64,000 bases of DNA from Cryptomeria japonica (GCF_030272615.1 NC_081412.1:670060852-670124851); one strand, 5' to 3'. Numbered from the stretch's first letter, positions 37,549-51,228 are shown. Numbers and translations are program-made. Notes: generated by a model from the sequence alone, not told the origin.

Positions 37549-38668
37549 TGTATGCTTGATGATGATTGTAATCATATGTTGTCATTGATGAAACACACAC
37601 ACTCACATATGTTCATATTGTCTACCGATGTAACTTTAAGATTGTTTACACTACAACTAGTATACTAAGTGGTTTGTCTCTAACTGGTACTTTGTGACTA
37701 CCGGTATATGCATTAGAGACAACCAGTGGATATTCATTAGTTGGCATCAAGATAAAGATCAAGTGGAGATAATGTCAGAAGATTCAAGGATAATGGTTCA
37801 TGTATTTAAATCCAACCGATATTGATTTTTCTAACCAATACTTATTTATTTTGTGATGAGTTACCACAAATCGTGATGAGTTATCCCACCGACAAATTTT
37901 TTGGCGGCAATTTTTGTGATGAGTTATGGTCACTTGACCAGATACACTGCACCTAGGAAATTGTGTTATGATTTTCTTAGGCTGACATGAAATTGAAATG
38001 TCTATATTTTGACATCTTAGTAAATCATTTTGATATTATATGTGATGTTGAAGAGTGAAACATTTTTGTTGTATGTGAGAGCAAAATTGTTAAGTTGTAG
38101 AGTGTGTTGTATAGTAGTATTGAAAATGTTTAGAAGGATCTGATCAAGCAAGTAGTGGGCTACTCACACAGATCAAACCATTCCTGTTGTCTTCTAACAA
38201 TTACAACAGAATTCAAATCCCCTAACTGGATAAGCTCTAACAAGCTTCTATGTACAAATCCTCTAACAGGGTGATCCATTAGTTTGGATTCAGAAATCCT
38301 CCACTGAGGTTACTCCTAACAAGGTACTACCTTTTACAGGGTATAAGCTTCTAATATAGATTTGGGATCTCTAAACAGATTCACTACTAACAGAGCACAT
38401 TGTAGACCCTAACCGGTCAACTATCTATTACTGTAGATAATTAACTTGTGAGTTCCATCTCACCATGGTTTTTACCTATTTGGGTTTTCCACATATAAAT
38501 ATTTGTGTTATGGTGGATGTTTTACTTATTGTGGATGTTGTTATATCATGTTGGATTATATTAATTTTATTGAAAAGATTTGTTAAGTTCATATACTGGT
38601 TACTAGCTAAAGTAGTTTCATTTTTGGTGTCATTGATTCACCCCCACTCTTAGTGCTTTTCAATTCCA
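37549..38668 (+). repeat. 5' LTR of element B
   Basis: About 1.12 kb from TGTATGCTTGATG to CAATTCCA. It contains TGGTTTTTACC, then GGGTTTTCCACAT, the conserved Copia LTR block, and the tail CACCCCCACTCTTAGTG. A primer-site-like AATTTGTATCAAAGC starts at 38671. Confidence 0.65.
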
Positions 38669-39950
38669 TCAATTTGTATCAAAGCATAACTTATGTGAAG
38701 CCTAATCGCTTAGTTAGAAGTATTGAAACCACCATGGGGGACATGAGCTACCTTGAGATGGCTAGAGAGGTAGAAGCTAGCATAAATGAGATTGAAACCC
38801 TAAGGGTCAAACTGAAAGCTTCTCAAACCAAAAGAAGAGAGCTTACTGAATAACTATTGGAGATATCTAATAATAGTTCTTTAGATGAAGCCAATATTGA
38901 TGCTTTGGCTGAGGAAGTTGAAAAAATTAATGGTGGAAAGCTAAATTTGAGGAGAGAGTTGGAAAGTCTTACTATTTGCATGAGTTAGGAATTGGAAGCC
39001 AGAAGAGCTGCTGAAAATCTTATCAAGGAGAGAGATCACGACATTTCCAAGATCAAGCGAGAAAATGCTACCTTGCATGAGCACTTGAATGTTGAAAGAG
39101 AAGAGAAGGAAAACCTGCAACTAGATCTTGATTTAGCATCATCTTTGAAAGAGAACCTATCTAAGAACAATTAAGATATCACTACATAGCTTACTGAACC
39201 AAATGAGAAGTTGGACAAGTTCATCAAAAGTTCTATATTGTTGGAAGAACAAATTCAGTCTCAAAGGATGAAAGGTGATACCTCTGGACTTGGTTTTCAC
39301 ACATCTATAAAGGGTGAATCCTTCGGTACCAAGAGCAACACTCTTAAGAACAAATCTGTTCCTAAGGTCAAAAAGTCTACTGGTAAGAAGGTCTTTAAAC
39401 CTATTTGTTTTGTTTGCCATAAACCTAGTCACACTACAAATGTTTGTAAAGACAAACCTAATAGGAATGCAAGCTTCAATACTAATGCTAGGTATATGTC
39501 TAAGAAGTTTGAAGGTCATTGCTTCACTTGTGGAATGTATGGACATAGATCTATTGAGTGCAGAAATGGAGAAAATAATCCCATACCACATATGCATCCA
39601 AGACCAAATAGCAAATAGATGAGGAATTTTGACAACCAGGTCAACATAAATTGGCAAAGACCCTATGACAACTGGTTTAGTCCATTTGAGATGGAGAAGG
39701 TAGCGAATGTCATATGCACCATCTGTAATAACTTTAGTCATGTGGCTATGAACTGCAGAAGAAGAATTGGGAGAGGGAATGAAAGACCTTGGAGATCATT
39801 TGGTATGGCTTGCTATCATTGCAATAAACCGGGGCACTTAGCAAAATCATGTAGATCTAGATATAGAAAACTAGTCAACTCTTCTAAGGATCAGAAAGGA
39901 AAGAAGCAAGTAAACTTTGAAGAAACTAGAGAGGAAGTGAACAGGATATG
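38669..39950 (+). mobile_element. Element B interior: gag with four zinc knuckles
   Basis: Fossil. After the primer site a charged coiled-coil region (about 38.73-39.25 kb) leads into four CCHC knuckles within about 190 residues: CFVCHKPSHTTNVC, CFTCGMYGHRSIEC, CTICNNFSHVAMNC and CYHCNKPGHLAKSC. The Gypsy element interrupts it at 39950, and sequence of the same kind resumes at 47834. No pol is seen in the window, so the Copia label rests on the LTR and gag only. Broken about four times in this part. Confidence 0.65.
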
Positions 39951-41576
39951 TGATGTAGAGAGGTTAGGCTCTCCTACTAGGTTTGCTTACTCTTGATGTC
40001 TCCTTAGGCTGTCTCTTGAAACATCCAATGGTTCCACACTTTCCAACCTTTCAAAGGTTGTAGGACCCATGCTTACTGACCTTCCAGAGGTACTTAGAGT
40101 AAGGTCACCTCCTCTTTTTTTGTGAGTGTCCAACACTCCTTACTAGAGACCTTCCTACCCAACACCTTCTCACAACTTAACCAAGAGACAACCCCCTCTA
40201 CCATAGGATCTCCATTCACACATGAACAAAACAATTAGGGATGATTTTGCTTAGTTATCCAACCCAGTCCCTTCATTTAGGAATTTGGAGTTAAACAATT
40301 CCAATATTTAGGGCCAATCTACACTTTTAGGTCTACTAGGAGACCTAGTTCAATTAGCCCTACCTGCAAGGTATTTTGCAACTATCTATCAGAAGTCTTG
40401 AACACCCCTATGAACTATTTAGGTTTTCAGATACCCTTTTGGAAGCTTCATACAATATCTCAGAACTGGACATGGGTCTAGTCTCTAACCATCCTAACCC
40501 TTTTTAGGCCTAATTCCCTTCTTTTAAGCCTACAAATAGGGGTTTGCTTGAATGTATTCACTAGTCCAATTGCTCAAGGACCTAGATTATTTTTTCAGGT
40601 ATATACATCCATGAGGATGTCCAATCCAACCTTGTATCAATCCCATCCAATGGATTTACCCAACTAGGGCTTGTTGTCCATAATCCCCATTGCTTGCCAA
40701 CTCAACATGCCAAGCCTAGGGTATGGTGGAAAATCTATTGTTTAACCTCCCTTGTCTTAAAATAAAAATGAAAAATGAAAACATACTTTACAAGGCCTCC
40801 TAAAATTCCATAAGGTTTCAGTATAGAGTTCGACCATGGAATGCTAGGAATGGGTCATGGAGTCTTTAAAACCCTAGTTTTTAGGTCTTTAGGACCCTCT
40901 TGCAACAAAAATGACAAAACATGCAAACTATAGCACTTCAAAGCCTCAAACCACCATAAAATGAAAGATATGTCTCTTCTCTAACAATTAATTCCTTGGT
41001 TTGGGCTTGGAAGTCCATACAGACTATACAAAACCAATTAAACTCAATTATACTCACTGAAAAACATAAAATTTTGAAAGACTAAACTTGCTCTTCTTGT
41101 TTCATTACTTCAACCAACCATTCTCATCAATTTTTCCAACCCTTATATCGGCCTTGGGTTGGTTACAAATTATTTCTTAACTAAAAAAGACAACCAACTA
41201 GCCATTGGTGTGTGAAAGTGCAAATGTTGCAAAGTTGCTATGAGCAACTTTTGCAACTTTTACAACTTTTTACATAAGTGAGCAACTTTGCTCAAATACA
41301 ACCTAGGTCACTTCCAAATGATCCAAATGACCTTATAAACCTCTAAACAACATCAAACCAACCTATTCTAACTCAAAAATAACTTATTGTACCAAGTGCT
41401 TTATCTGGCACCCTTAAGAGCCCATATGCCAAAATTGGCCAATCAGTAACTCCTAGGGTCCTTACAAACATTTGAGAACTTATTCAAAGAACTATTGACC
41501 TTATTACAAACCAAAACAACATGATTCCAATCTCTTGAAATCAACACAACAAAATTTCCCTTGTGCCCCTACACCA
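39951..41576 (-). repeat. Gypsy 3' LTR (left)
   Basis: TGATGTAGAG to CTACACCA on the plus strand, 1,626 bp, partner of 46225-47833. Confidence 0.92.
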
Positions 41577-44500
41577 TGCTCCGAGGGTAAGAAGAACTCA
41601 AGTCTCTTGAGTGGATAAAGCTTGGACAGTGGTACCATGTTGTAATATATCTCTCTCTGACATCTATGTAGCCTTTGACTCTAGTAGTCCTATCCATTTG
41701 ATCAGATAGTCTTTATAGACTCCTTTCCTATTCTTTTTCACAACCTTAGAATCCAAAATGCATTCCAATGTGACCGATTGGCTTGGAGGTAAATCTTGTA
41801 ACCAGCCTACATCTTCAATAGAAGCAGTCTCTTCTTTATTTGTAGCTATATGAGACCCTTTGTATGGATACAAATCACATACATTGAAGGTTGGTGAGAT
41901 GCCCAAGTTTGGAGGTAACTCTAACTCATAGGTATTATTGCCAAACTTATGCAATATCCTAAGAGGTCCAATCTTCTTCATGCATATTTTACTAGGTTGT
42001 CCCCTGGGTAGTGTCTCCTTCCTCAAGTAGGCCAACACTAGATCACCAACCTTATAGTGTACTTCTCTTCTTGTTTTATCTGCTAGTGCCTTGTACTTCT
42101 CATTGTGCTACTGCAATGTCTTCTTGACCTGCTCATGTATCTCTTTTACATTCTCTACAAAGTTTTCCCCTTGTGCACTTCTATGGTTTATAGAACTGAG
42201 ATCTCTAAGCTCTAAGATTCCCCTAGGATGCCATCCATATACTATCTCAAAGGGAATCCATCCTGTTCTCCTATTAACTGAGTCATTGTAGGCATACTCT
42301 GCTTGTCCATGCTGTTTGGTGAGACATCTCAACAAGTTGCCTAAGGATCTGTTAACTACTTCAGTTTGACCATCTGATTGTGGATGGTATGTTGATGAAA
42401 ATGAAATTTTTGTGCCTAGTTTCTTCCATAAGGTTCACTAAAAGTGACTTACAAACTTAGTGTCTTTATCACTCACAATGCTAAGCGATAAGCCATGAAT
42501 CCTCGCAACTTCTTTGAAGAATAACCCTTCTATGTAAGAGGCATCATTAGTGCATTTGTAACGCACAAAGTGTGCCATCTTGCTGAATCTGTCAATTATG
42601 ACAAAAATACTATCATACCCTCTTAGAGTCTTAGGCAAGCCAAGAACAACGTCCATGCTCACACATTCCCAAGGTCTGGTTGGTATGGCCCATGGCTGAT
42701 ATAAACCTGCATTGTTGGAGGTTCCTTTAGCTCTCTAACATATAGGGAATTTCTCCACAAACCTTCTAACATTAGACTAAAGTTTAGGCCAATGATAGAA
42801 CCTTCCAACCTGCTCTAAGGTTTGATCAAGACCAAAATATCCTCCTAAGTTGCCTTGATGTTTCTCCTTGATGATATTGTCTCTCATAGAGCACTGTGGT
42901 ATCCAAAGTAAGTGTCCTTTAAACAAAAGGCCTTCCTACAACATAAAATCAGAATATGCAACATGACAAACATTAGAAAAATTGGTGCAAACATAATATG
43001 CTTCACCAAAATCCTTGTCACCTTGGTATAGGTCTTTGAGATCACTTAACCCCACACTTTGGAGCTACACTTCTTGGATGGTAAAAACTCTTCTACTTAA
43101 GGCATCTACTACCTTATTGGTGACTCCTTTCTTGTGTTTGATGGAAAAAGTATAGGACTGCAAGTGCTCAACCCATTTGAGATGTCTTTGGTGCAACATC
43201 TCCTATCCATTCAAGAAGCTAAGTGCATGGTTATCAATATAGAATATGAATTCCTTAGGGAGAAGATAATGCAACCATTTATTAAGGGCTTGTACCATGG
43301 CATACAACTCTAGGTCATAGGTAGAATACTTTTGTTTTGCCTCATTGAGCTTCTCAGAGAAAAATGCTATTGGATGACCTTCGTGTCTCAAAATTGCTCT
43401 TATTGCCAACTTACTAGCATTGCACTCCACTGTAAAGAGCTGATTGAAATCAGGGAGCCAAAGATAAGGTATTTCAACTACTTTTTGTTTCAACAACTCA
43501 AACCCTTTGTCGCTGCACTAGTCCATCTAAATTGACATTTCATTCCACCCTTGATAGTATCTAAGATAGGTGCACACACATGGCTAAATCCTCTAATAGA
43601 CTTCCTATAGAAAGAAGCTAATCCATGAAAACTTCTCACATATCCTATTGAAGTAGGAGTAGGCCAATTAACTATTGCATCTACCTTTTTTGGATCCATT
43701 TTCAAACAACCTTGAGAAACTACAAAGCCAAGATATACTAGTTCAGTTTTGAAGAATTTACACTTGTCTAAGTTGATCATCAACTTTTCTTGATGTAGCT
43801 TCTTCAAGACCTAATGCAAATGTTTGATATGCTCCTCCCTTAACCTGCTAAAAATTAGAATGTCATCAAGATAAAGAATCACAAATTTACCAATAAACTT
43901 TGCAAGCACTTCATTCATGAATCTCATGAAGGTGCTAGGTGCATTTGTGAGCCCAAAGGGCATCACCAACCATTCATAGAGCCCCTCATTGGTCTTGAAG
44001 GCTATTTTCCACTCATCTCTAGGTTTGATCCTTATTTGATGATAACCTGACTTCAAATCCACCTTTCAAAAGTAACAAGCTCCTCCTATGTAGTCCATTA
44101 GGTCCTCAATTCTTGGCATTGGAAATTGGTATCTGATTGTAATCTTGTTGATGGATCTTGAGTTAGTGCACATTCTCCATTTGCCATATTTCTTAGGTAC
44201 CAAAACAACAGGTACTGCACAAGGGCTTAAACTCTTATTTATCAACCCCTTATCTAACAAGTCCTGCACTTGTTTTTCTATTTTATTTTTTTTAGTAGGT
44301 GTCATTTTGTAAGCAGCTTTGTTTGGCAAGGTAGCTCTCGGTATGAGGTCTATCTAATGGTTCAAATATTTGTATGGGGGTAAAGCATCTGGTATCTCAT
44401 TTACAAAAGTGTCTTTGTACCGGTCCAACAAGGTCTTCACTTCTTGAGGTACGATTGGTTTGGGTTCAGTCTTTGCCTCTACTTTTGGTTTCACTATGAT

Positions 44501-46224
44501 GGCACATCGTTGGTTCCCTTCATGCTTCAACTCCTTTAGGAACTCTTTCCCACTAAGAAACATAACACTTGAGCCTACATGTCTTTCTTCTCCTTGAACA
44601 ACCAAAGGATCCATTTGGAACTTCCTACCTTCCTTGGTGATAACATAAGAATTCTTCTCCCCATCATGTATGGCTTTGACATCATATTGCCAAGGACATC
44701 CAAGAAACAAATGACATGCATCCATGGGTAGTATATCACATAGTAATATATTATTATACTCTCCAATCTCAAAGTCTACCCAAACTTTCTCATCAACTAA
44801 CGCATGTTGTCCTTTACTCAACTAAGATACAATTCAATGATTGGTGTGTGGCAACCTTTTCAACTTGAGTTTATCTACCATCTCAACTGCTACAATGTTC
44901 TCAGTAGACCCTGAATCCACTATGACCTTACAAATATTACCATATGATCTGCAAGTGGTTTAAAAAGGTGTCTTTCTTTGAGTAGGTTATTTGGCCTATG
45001 GTACCTTCAACAAGGTTCTTCTTAGCATTAGGTTATCTCCATCTAGGACTAGTCTAGCTTTTCTCATTGGTGAGGTAACACTTTTATTGTCTTCCTCCTA
45101 CACCAACTGAGTTCTCCTTTCACCTACATAGTAACTTGAAGTCTTTTTAGGACACCAGTTCGTGGTATGGCCCACTTGATGACAATGAAATCATTTACCA
45201 GTGAAGACTGTGGGTCCTCTTCCTTAAGTGCCAAATCTGCCCCTAAAGTTGTTTCTTCCTCTAGAGTTGCCTCTAAATGGTCCACTCTTGCTAAAGTTAT
45301 CCCCACTATTTTCAGTTTGATTTCCCTCTTCATTCTTGCCAGAGTTATGACCTCTTTGAAAGCTACCTCTTCCTCTGAATCATTTACCTCCTCTGCCTCT
45401 TTGATTGAACTCACTTTTCCTCTTGATCTTGTCCTCTACTCTCAAAGACAACTAAAAACACTTATGGACTATCTCAAGCGCCATCATGCTAATTTCATCT
45501 TGAATGTTTTGTCTAAGGCCATTTAGGTATCTTGCTACCTTCTCCACTTTTTCCTCTTGCTTCCTTTCTCTTGGTGTTAGTTTGTTGAACTCCTCTATGT
45601 AGGCACTCACATCCATTTCTCTTTGCTTCAAACTCATCAACTTCTTGTGTATCTGCACCTCATAATCTAGAGGTAGGAATTGAGTTTTGATTCTGATCTT
45701 TATTCTCTCCCAGGAGTTGATCTTCTTTCTCCTAGTTTGTTCCCTTTCTTCTTGCATCATGTTCCACCACACTAGAGCTAATCCTTTCAATTTTGTCTTA
45801 TCCATATTGACCCTCTTTTCTTATGAAATCTACTTGTATTCAAAATTATTGTTCAAAGATTCTATCCAATCCAATAGCTCTTCTCCATTTAGGCTTCTAT
45901 TATAGATCAGTAAACCATCTAGGCTATCTTTGTTAGGTGATTTAAGGGCATCCAAAAATATTTGCTGATCTTTTTCCAACTCCTTCTTTTCTGTCACCAC
46001 TCCTATCACATCTGCATCTTCATCATCAGTTTCATCACCCGACTCTATGATCTTGCCCTTACCTTTCTTGGAGTCTTGCTCCCGAGCTTCACTAAGCATG
46101 TCTTGGACCAAATTCCTAATGGACTCTTGAATCATTGCCTTAGGTGGCATGCTACTGGATTCTGACTCTACCTCTTAGTCTAACATACACCACTTTGTTC
46201 AATCAAGTGACTCTGATACCAATC

Positions 46225-47833
46225 TGATGTAGAGAGGTTAGGCTCTCCTACTAGGTTTTCTTACTCTTGATATCTCCTTAGGTTATCTCTTGAAACATCC
46301 AATGGTTCCACATTTTCCAACCTTCCAGAGGTTGTAGGGCCCACCCTTGCTGACCTTCCAGAGGTCCTTAGAGTAAGGGGACCTCCTCTTATTTTTTGAG
46401 TGTCCAATACTCCTTATTAGAGACCTTCCTACCCAACACCTTCTCACACCTTAACCAAGAGCCAACCCCCTCTACCATAGGATCTCCATTCACACATGAC
46501 CAAAACACTTACAGATGATTTGCCTTATTTTTCCAACCTTGTCCCTTCATTTAGGATTTTGGATTTAACTGATTCCAAGCTTTAGGGCCAATCTGCACTT
46601 TTAGGGCTACTAGGAGACCTAGTTCAATTAGCCCTACCTTCGAGGTATTTTGTAGCTATCTGTCAAAATTCATGAACACCTCTATGAAATATTTAGGTTT
46701 TTAGATACCCTTTTGGAAGATTCATACAATATCTTAGAATCGGACATGGTCTCTAACCATCCTAACCCTTTTTAGGCCCAATTCCCTTCTTTTAAGCCTA
46801 CAAATAGGGGTTTGCTTGAATTTCTTCACCAACCCAATTGATCAAGCATTCTGATGATTGTTTAAGGTCTATAAATCCATGACGATGTCCAATCCAACCT
46901 TGTATCAATTCCATCTAACAAATTTACCCAACTAGGGCTTGATGTCTATAATCCCCATTGCTTGCCAACTCAACGTGCCAAGCCTAGGGTATGGTGGAAA
47001 ATTTGGAGTTTAGCCTCCCTTGTCTTAAAACCAAAATGAAAACATAATTTACAAGGCCTCCTAACATTCCATAAGGATTTAGTATAGAGTTCCACCATGG
47101 AATGCTAGGAATGGGCCATAGAGTCGTCAAAACCCTGGGTTTTAGGTCTTTAGGACCCGCCTGCAACAAAAATGACAAAACTTGCAAAATATAACACTTC
47201 AAAACCTAAAACCACCATCAAATGAAAGACATGTCTCTTCTCTAACAATTAATGCCTTGGTATTGGCTTGTAAGTCCATACAGACCGTACAAAACCAATT
47301 AAACTCAACTATACTCATTGAAAACACAAAATTTTGAAAGGCTAAACTTTCTCTTCTTGTTTCATTACCTCAACCAACCATTCTCATTGATTCTCCCAAG
47401 CCTTATATTGGCCTTGGTTTGGTTACAAAGGCTTTCTTAACTAAAAAATACAACCAACTAGCCGTTGGTGTGTGAAAGTGCAAATGTTGCAAAGTTGCTA
47501 TGAGCAAATTTTGCAATTTTTACTTTTTACATAAGTGAGCAACTTTGCTCAAATCCAACCTAGGTCACTTCCATATGATCCAAATGACCTTATAAACCTC
47601 TAAACAACATCAAATCAACCTATTCTAACTCAAAAACAATTTATTCTACCAAGTGCCCTATTTGGCACCCTTAAGAGCCCATATGCCAAAATTGGCCAAT
47701 CAGTAACTCCTAGGGTCCTTACAAACATTTCAGCACTTATTCAAAGACCTATTGACCTTATTACAAACCAAAGTAACATGATTCTAATCTGTTGAAATCA
47801 ACACAACAAAATTGCCTTTGTGCCCCTGCACCA
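46225..47833 (-). repeat. Gypsy 5' LTR (right)
   Basis: TGATGTAGAG to CTGCACCA on the plus strand, 1,609 bp, next to the primer site. Confidence 0.92.
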
Positions 47834-47918
47834 ATATGGAAGAACAAGAGTGATGACTCACCTAGAGAGGAAAATGTTCATTCACCAAGTGAAGAGAATC
47901 CTGCACTGGTGAACTAAG
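47834..47918 (+). mobile_element. Short continuation of element B
   Basis: After the second ATATG, about 80 bp of gag-like sequence rich in Ser, Glu and Pro codons continues element B, before the DNA transposon begins. It ends with CTAAG, which recurs at 63421-63425. Confidence 0.6.
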
Positions 47919-47924
47919 CCTTGT

Positions 47925-47980
47925 CATAGGGGGTAAGTGCACAAATATGGTGGTATAAAAAGGGGGGTATAAGTGGACAC
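47925..47980 (+). repeat. Left terminal inverted repeat
   Basis: Shares GGGTANGTGCACAAANATGG TGGT and a distal GTGGACAC with the complement of 63377-63420; about 10 extra bases lie between the two matching blocks on this side. Confidence 0.7.
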
Positions 47981-48790
47981 TTTTTTTCTAAAATCAGGTG
48001 AGCTTGAATTTGGAGGCAAAATTTGAAAGTCATCCACTCAAGATATGAAGATAATCAAAGAACAAATATTGTAGTACTTTGAATCTAGTTTCCAAACTAC
48101 TAAACTTTTTCAAAATTGGATAAGATTAAGGGGGTCAAATCCTTCGCGCACAAAAAATAGACCTTGATTTTTTCTAAAAAATATAACATAGTGTCTGACG
48201 TGCGCATCAAAAAAGTCATAGTTAGATTTAGTATTTTGACAAATCCTTTGGTAGAAAGATAGTTAAGAGTGATCACTAGAAGATGTGTATTTTTTTGTAA
48301 TTTTTTGTTGAGTATTTTTTTAAAATTATATTTACAATCAAGCACATCCTGAAAATTAGGTACATGTTCGTGCGTGAAGCATAAGTTGCACTAAACAAAT
48401 CAAAAATATAATTTTTATTTTTAAAAAATGTAAAGAATCAAGTTCCATACAGTAATATATAATTTTTTTAAAATTTGGATAAGTATTTCAAAAGTTATTA
48501 AAAAAATGGTGCACCTATGTCTGTGAGAACTATGGAGACAATAGTAAAAAAAATTCAATAATAATATGTTATTATTGTTCAAATTTTAAAAAAGTTATAT
48601 GGTTCGAAAGCTTAGAAGATGGGTGAAAATATGGTAGAAATTATAGAAATTCCCACTTGATGAAGTGTAAACCTGATGATGACAAAGTCGATAAAATAAA
48701 ACACGTCAAAAATGAGAGAAATGGAGGGAAATCAAACTTCCAAATCGTAGCTTTGTCATCCAGGCCTATTTCCAAGCCTAAATAGTCAAA
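47981..48790. other. Left subterminal non-coding DNA
   Basis: AT-rich with no gene. The only open frame (minus, 48100-48345) has no recognisable motif. Confidence 0.35.
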
Positions 48791-48950
48791 AGCGTGTACA
48801 GGGTACTTATTGTATAAAAAGAGCGTACGGGGTACTTATGGTGTAAGAAGCGCGCACGCGCTCTTTTTACTATAAATAGTGCATACACATTATTTTTACT
48901 ATAAATAGCGCGTACATTATTTTTACTATAAACAACACATATGTGTTAAG
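48790..48950 (+). repeat. Left subterminal motif array
   Basis: AGCGTGTACAGGGTACTTAT, GAGCGTACGGGGTACTTAT, GCGCGCACGCGCTCTTTTTA, then two TACTATAAATAGCGCGTACA-like units. The CpG-rich motif contrasts with the AT-rich surroundings and recurs at 51.7-52.0 kb and, inverted, at 63.13-63.36 kb. Such arrays often bind transposase in large TIR elements. Confidence 0.6.
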
Positions 48951-48969
48951 TTTGTTTAAATTTTGGGCA

Positions 48970-49090
48970 TGTGTATAATATGATATTATATATATATATA
49001 TATAATATATGTGTATATACATATAATATATAATATTTATATATATCTGTATATAATAATATATAATATATTAAGTATATATATACACAT
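48970..49090. repeat. TA-rich low-complexity tract
   Basis: About 120 bp composed almost only of A and T, mostly TATATA and ATAATATA words. Confidence 0.9.
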
Positions 49091-49126
49091 ATAAGTGTAT
49101 TGTATCCCCTCTCAAGCGCATACAAG

Positions 49127-49315
49127 GTGCCTCTCTCTCTCTCTCTCTCTCCCTCTCTCGCCTTCTCCATTCCTCCATACCCCATCCCTCCCTCTCCCCC
49201 CTTCTCCCTTCCTCCATACACCATCCCTCTCTCTCTCCCTCTCTCCCCTTCTCCCTTCATCCATACCCCATCCCTCTTTCTCTTCTTCTCTCCCTCCCTC
49301 CCTCCATACCCCATT
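49127..49315 (+). repeat. CT-rich tract, first copy
   Basis: Runs of CT and CCTC with CATACCCCATCCCTC units repeated three or four times. It is followed by AACTGTGTCTGCACTTCTAT and a possible donor GAAGTAAGTG. The open frames across it are compositional artefacts. Confidence 0.85.
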
Positions 49316-50068
49316 GCAACTGTGTCTGCACTTCTATAGAAGTAAGTGAATTTATTTCTTGTTTGCAACTTCCTCTTTGCTTTTTATCATGTATTCTCTC
49401 CTAAGAAAATTGACTGATGGATTTGTGTGTGTATATTGAATAGGAGGAATAGGTTTGAAATTGAACCACGAGTGCATTATCGTGAAAAACAAGAAAACAT
49501 ACATTAATATTCTTCTCGAATGTGTTTTTAATAAGTAGAGTAGATGTGGAAAATAGTGTCAACAAAGCAACATGATGAATCAGAGTACCTGCAATATGTT
49601 TTTAGAAGGAAACAACCAGTAGGAAGAGAAAGAGGGAGAGTAACACATATGATTTCCTCGAGAATGGCAGTGGTGGGTATGCGAGAGTTCCCATGTTGTT
49701 ACACAACACTTGTGACTTAAAGAAATTAAAGTTTGTTGTATGCAAGGTAGTGGTAGTATATGATGATCATCACTTTTCAAAAGGCTTGGAACGATACATA
49801 CCCATGAAAGAAATCAAGTGTGTAATTCCTATAGTCACAATCGAGATCAGTCCTATAACCTTTAAAATTTAATAGCATCATATGTTTTAGAACTTAGGTA
49901 GTACTCTTAGGGTTAGGCCAAGCTCTTACACTTACTTTTTAGCGAAGCCTCGTTTTTTGTTCGCTTTGAGTCTCTCCTATGTTGACAATGGTCTAACTTA
50001 GCTATATCAAAACTAAACTACTAATGTTCTATTCATAACTTTAAATTTAATATATTATTTTATTAGCC
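49316..50068. other. Spacer inside the DNA transposon
   Basis: No gene recognised. The first part may be intron sequence downstream of the possible donor near 49340. Confidence 0.3.
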
Positions 50069-51225
50069 CACCATATGACCCCTTAGGTGTCATTAGAGGT
50101 CATATTGTTTCCTAAGAGGTCATATGGTGTCCTGTGACCCCTTAGGATGTTGGCATATGCACACTCCAATGAGACATTGTAGGTGATTGAAGGTTTTGTC
50201 ATTGATGGCAACCTTACAATCCTATGACTCCGGCAAGACATTCCACTGACACCAGCAAAAGACTCTACACTGGCACTAAGACCACTGGCACCGACACAGT
50301 GAAAAAGAAGCATACTGACACAGAGGCCAACGAGATTTTTATTGTAATACATTTTATTTTATTATTATAAAATCATTGTAAGCCGACTAAGGTGAATTGT
50401 AAAATGACTCTCATATATAAAGAGTTCATTATAGAACATTTAGAGTGTAAGGAATATATATGAAGGTGATATTAGGTAGACCTATTGTGTGAATAATAGG
50501 TTAAGGGTTTATGTAAGAAGTAGGCAGAAACCGGTACTAGATCTAGCATTATAGATGCTATTATGAAGTAGTAAAAGATACTGGATTTATATAATCCATT
50601 TTGTAAGTTAGTGAGACTTCCCTTTTTGAGTAGTGTGCTCTAGGCACTTGGCCTTCCTGCATGTGCAGGTCCCTATTGTAAGTAATATTCTCTTATTGGC
50701 CAGTAAGTGAATATTGTGGGTCACAAATCCCACCGAGATTTTTCCCACACCAGGTTTCCTCGTTAAATCATTGTGTTATGGTGTGTCTCTTATGTGGTTG
50801 TTCTTATTTTTATTCATTGCATTATTTTCTGCTTACCGGTACATAGTTTTATTATGCTCTACATGTTTTAAGTTAAGAAATTCTAACAATCGGATAGATA
50901 TTGAATCACCCCCCCCCTCTCAGTCCCTATGGGAATTCTAACATAGGACACCATATGACTCCTTAAGACACCATACAACCCATAACAACACCATATGGTG
51001 TCCTAAGGGGTCATAGGATGCCATATGACCCCTTGGGACACCAAACGATCCATAACAACACCATATGGTGTTCTAAAGGGTCATATGGTGTTCTATGACC
51101 CCTTAGGACACTATTTGGTGTCGTTATAGGTCCTATGATGTGCTAAGGGATAATGTAGTGTCATATGACCCCTTAGATGTTGTTAGGGGTCATATTGTGT
51201 TCTAATGGTCATATTGTGTCGTAGA
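50069..51225. repeat. Palindromic minisatellite (CCATATGACCCCTTAGG family)
   Basis: Units such as CCATATGACCCCTTAGGACA and its complement TGTCCTAAGGGGTCATATGG alternate in both orientations, with perfect palindromes such as ACACCATATGGTGT at several places. The array is split by the solo LTR at 50148-50943, leaving about 80 bp on its left and 280 bp on its right. Confidence 0.75.
50148..50943 (+). mobile_element. Solo Copia-type LTR with perfect target duplication
   Basis: TGTTGGCATATG to ATTCTAACA, 796 bp, flanked by TAGGA at 50143-50147 and 50944-50948. It contains TTGTCATTGATGGCAACC near its head and the tail CACCCCCCCCCCTCTCAGTCC. The interior was presumably lost by LTR-LTR recombination. 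The site lies inside the palindromic minisatellite. Confidence 0.88.
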
Positions 51226-51228
51226 TTC

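Larger units (their letters stand above)
39951..47833 (-). mobile_element. Ty3/Gypsy chromovirus, complete outline, broken
   Basis: A 7.9 kb fossil read on the minus strand, with both LTRs, perfect 5-bp target duplications (ATATG at 39946-39950 and 47834-47838) and a primer site (complement of 46211-46222, TTGGTATCAGAG). Parts in order are gag (about 46.15-45.1 kb, ending in a zinc knuckle, FHCHQVGHTTNWC), protease (near 44.9-44.4), reverse transcriptase with YLDD (44.3-43.5), RNase H (43.5-43.2), integrase (about 42.9-42.1) and a C-terminal chromodomain-like segment (VYKDYLIKWIG, near 41.7). The chromodomain places it among chromoviruses. Coding is broken ten times or more. A 200-bp sample of the LTRs shows about 19 differences and a later 130-bp sample about 5, so it is millions of years old at conifer rates. 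Confidence 0.93.

Noticed and set aside
49095-49368. Open frames on both strands over 49.1-49.37 kb
   Set aside because: Low-complexity read-through of CT/GA repeats.
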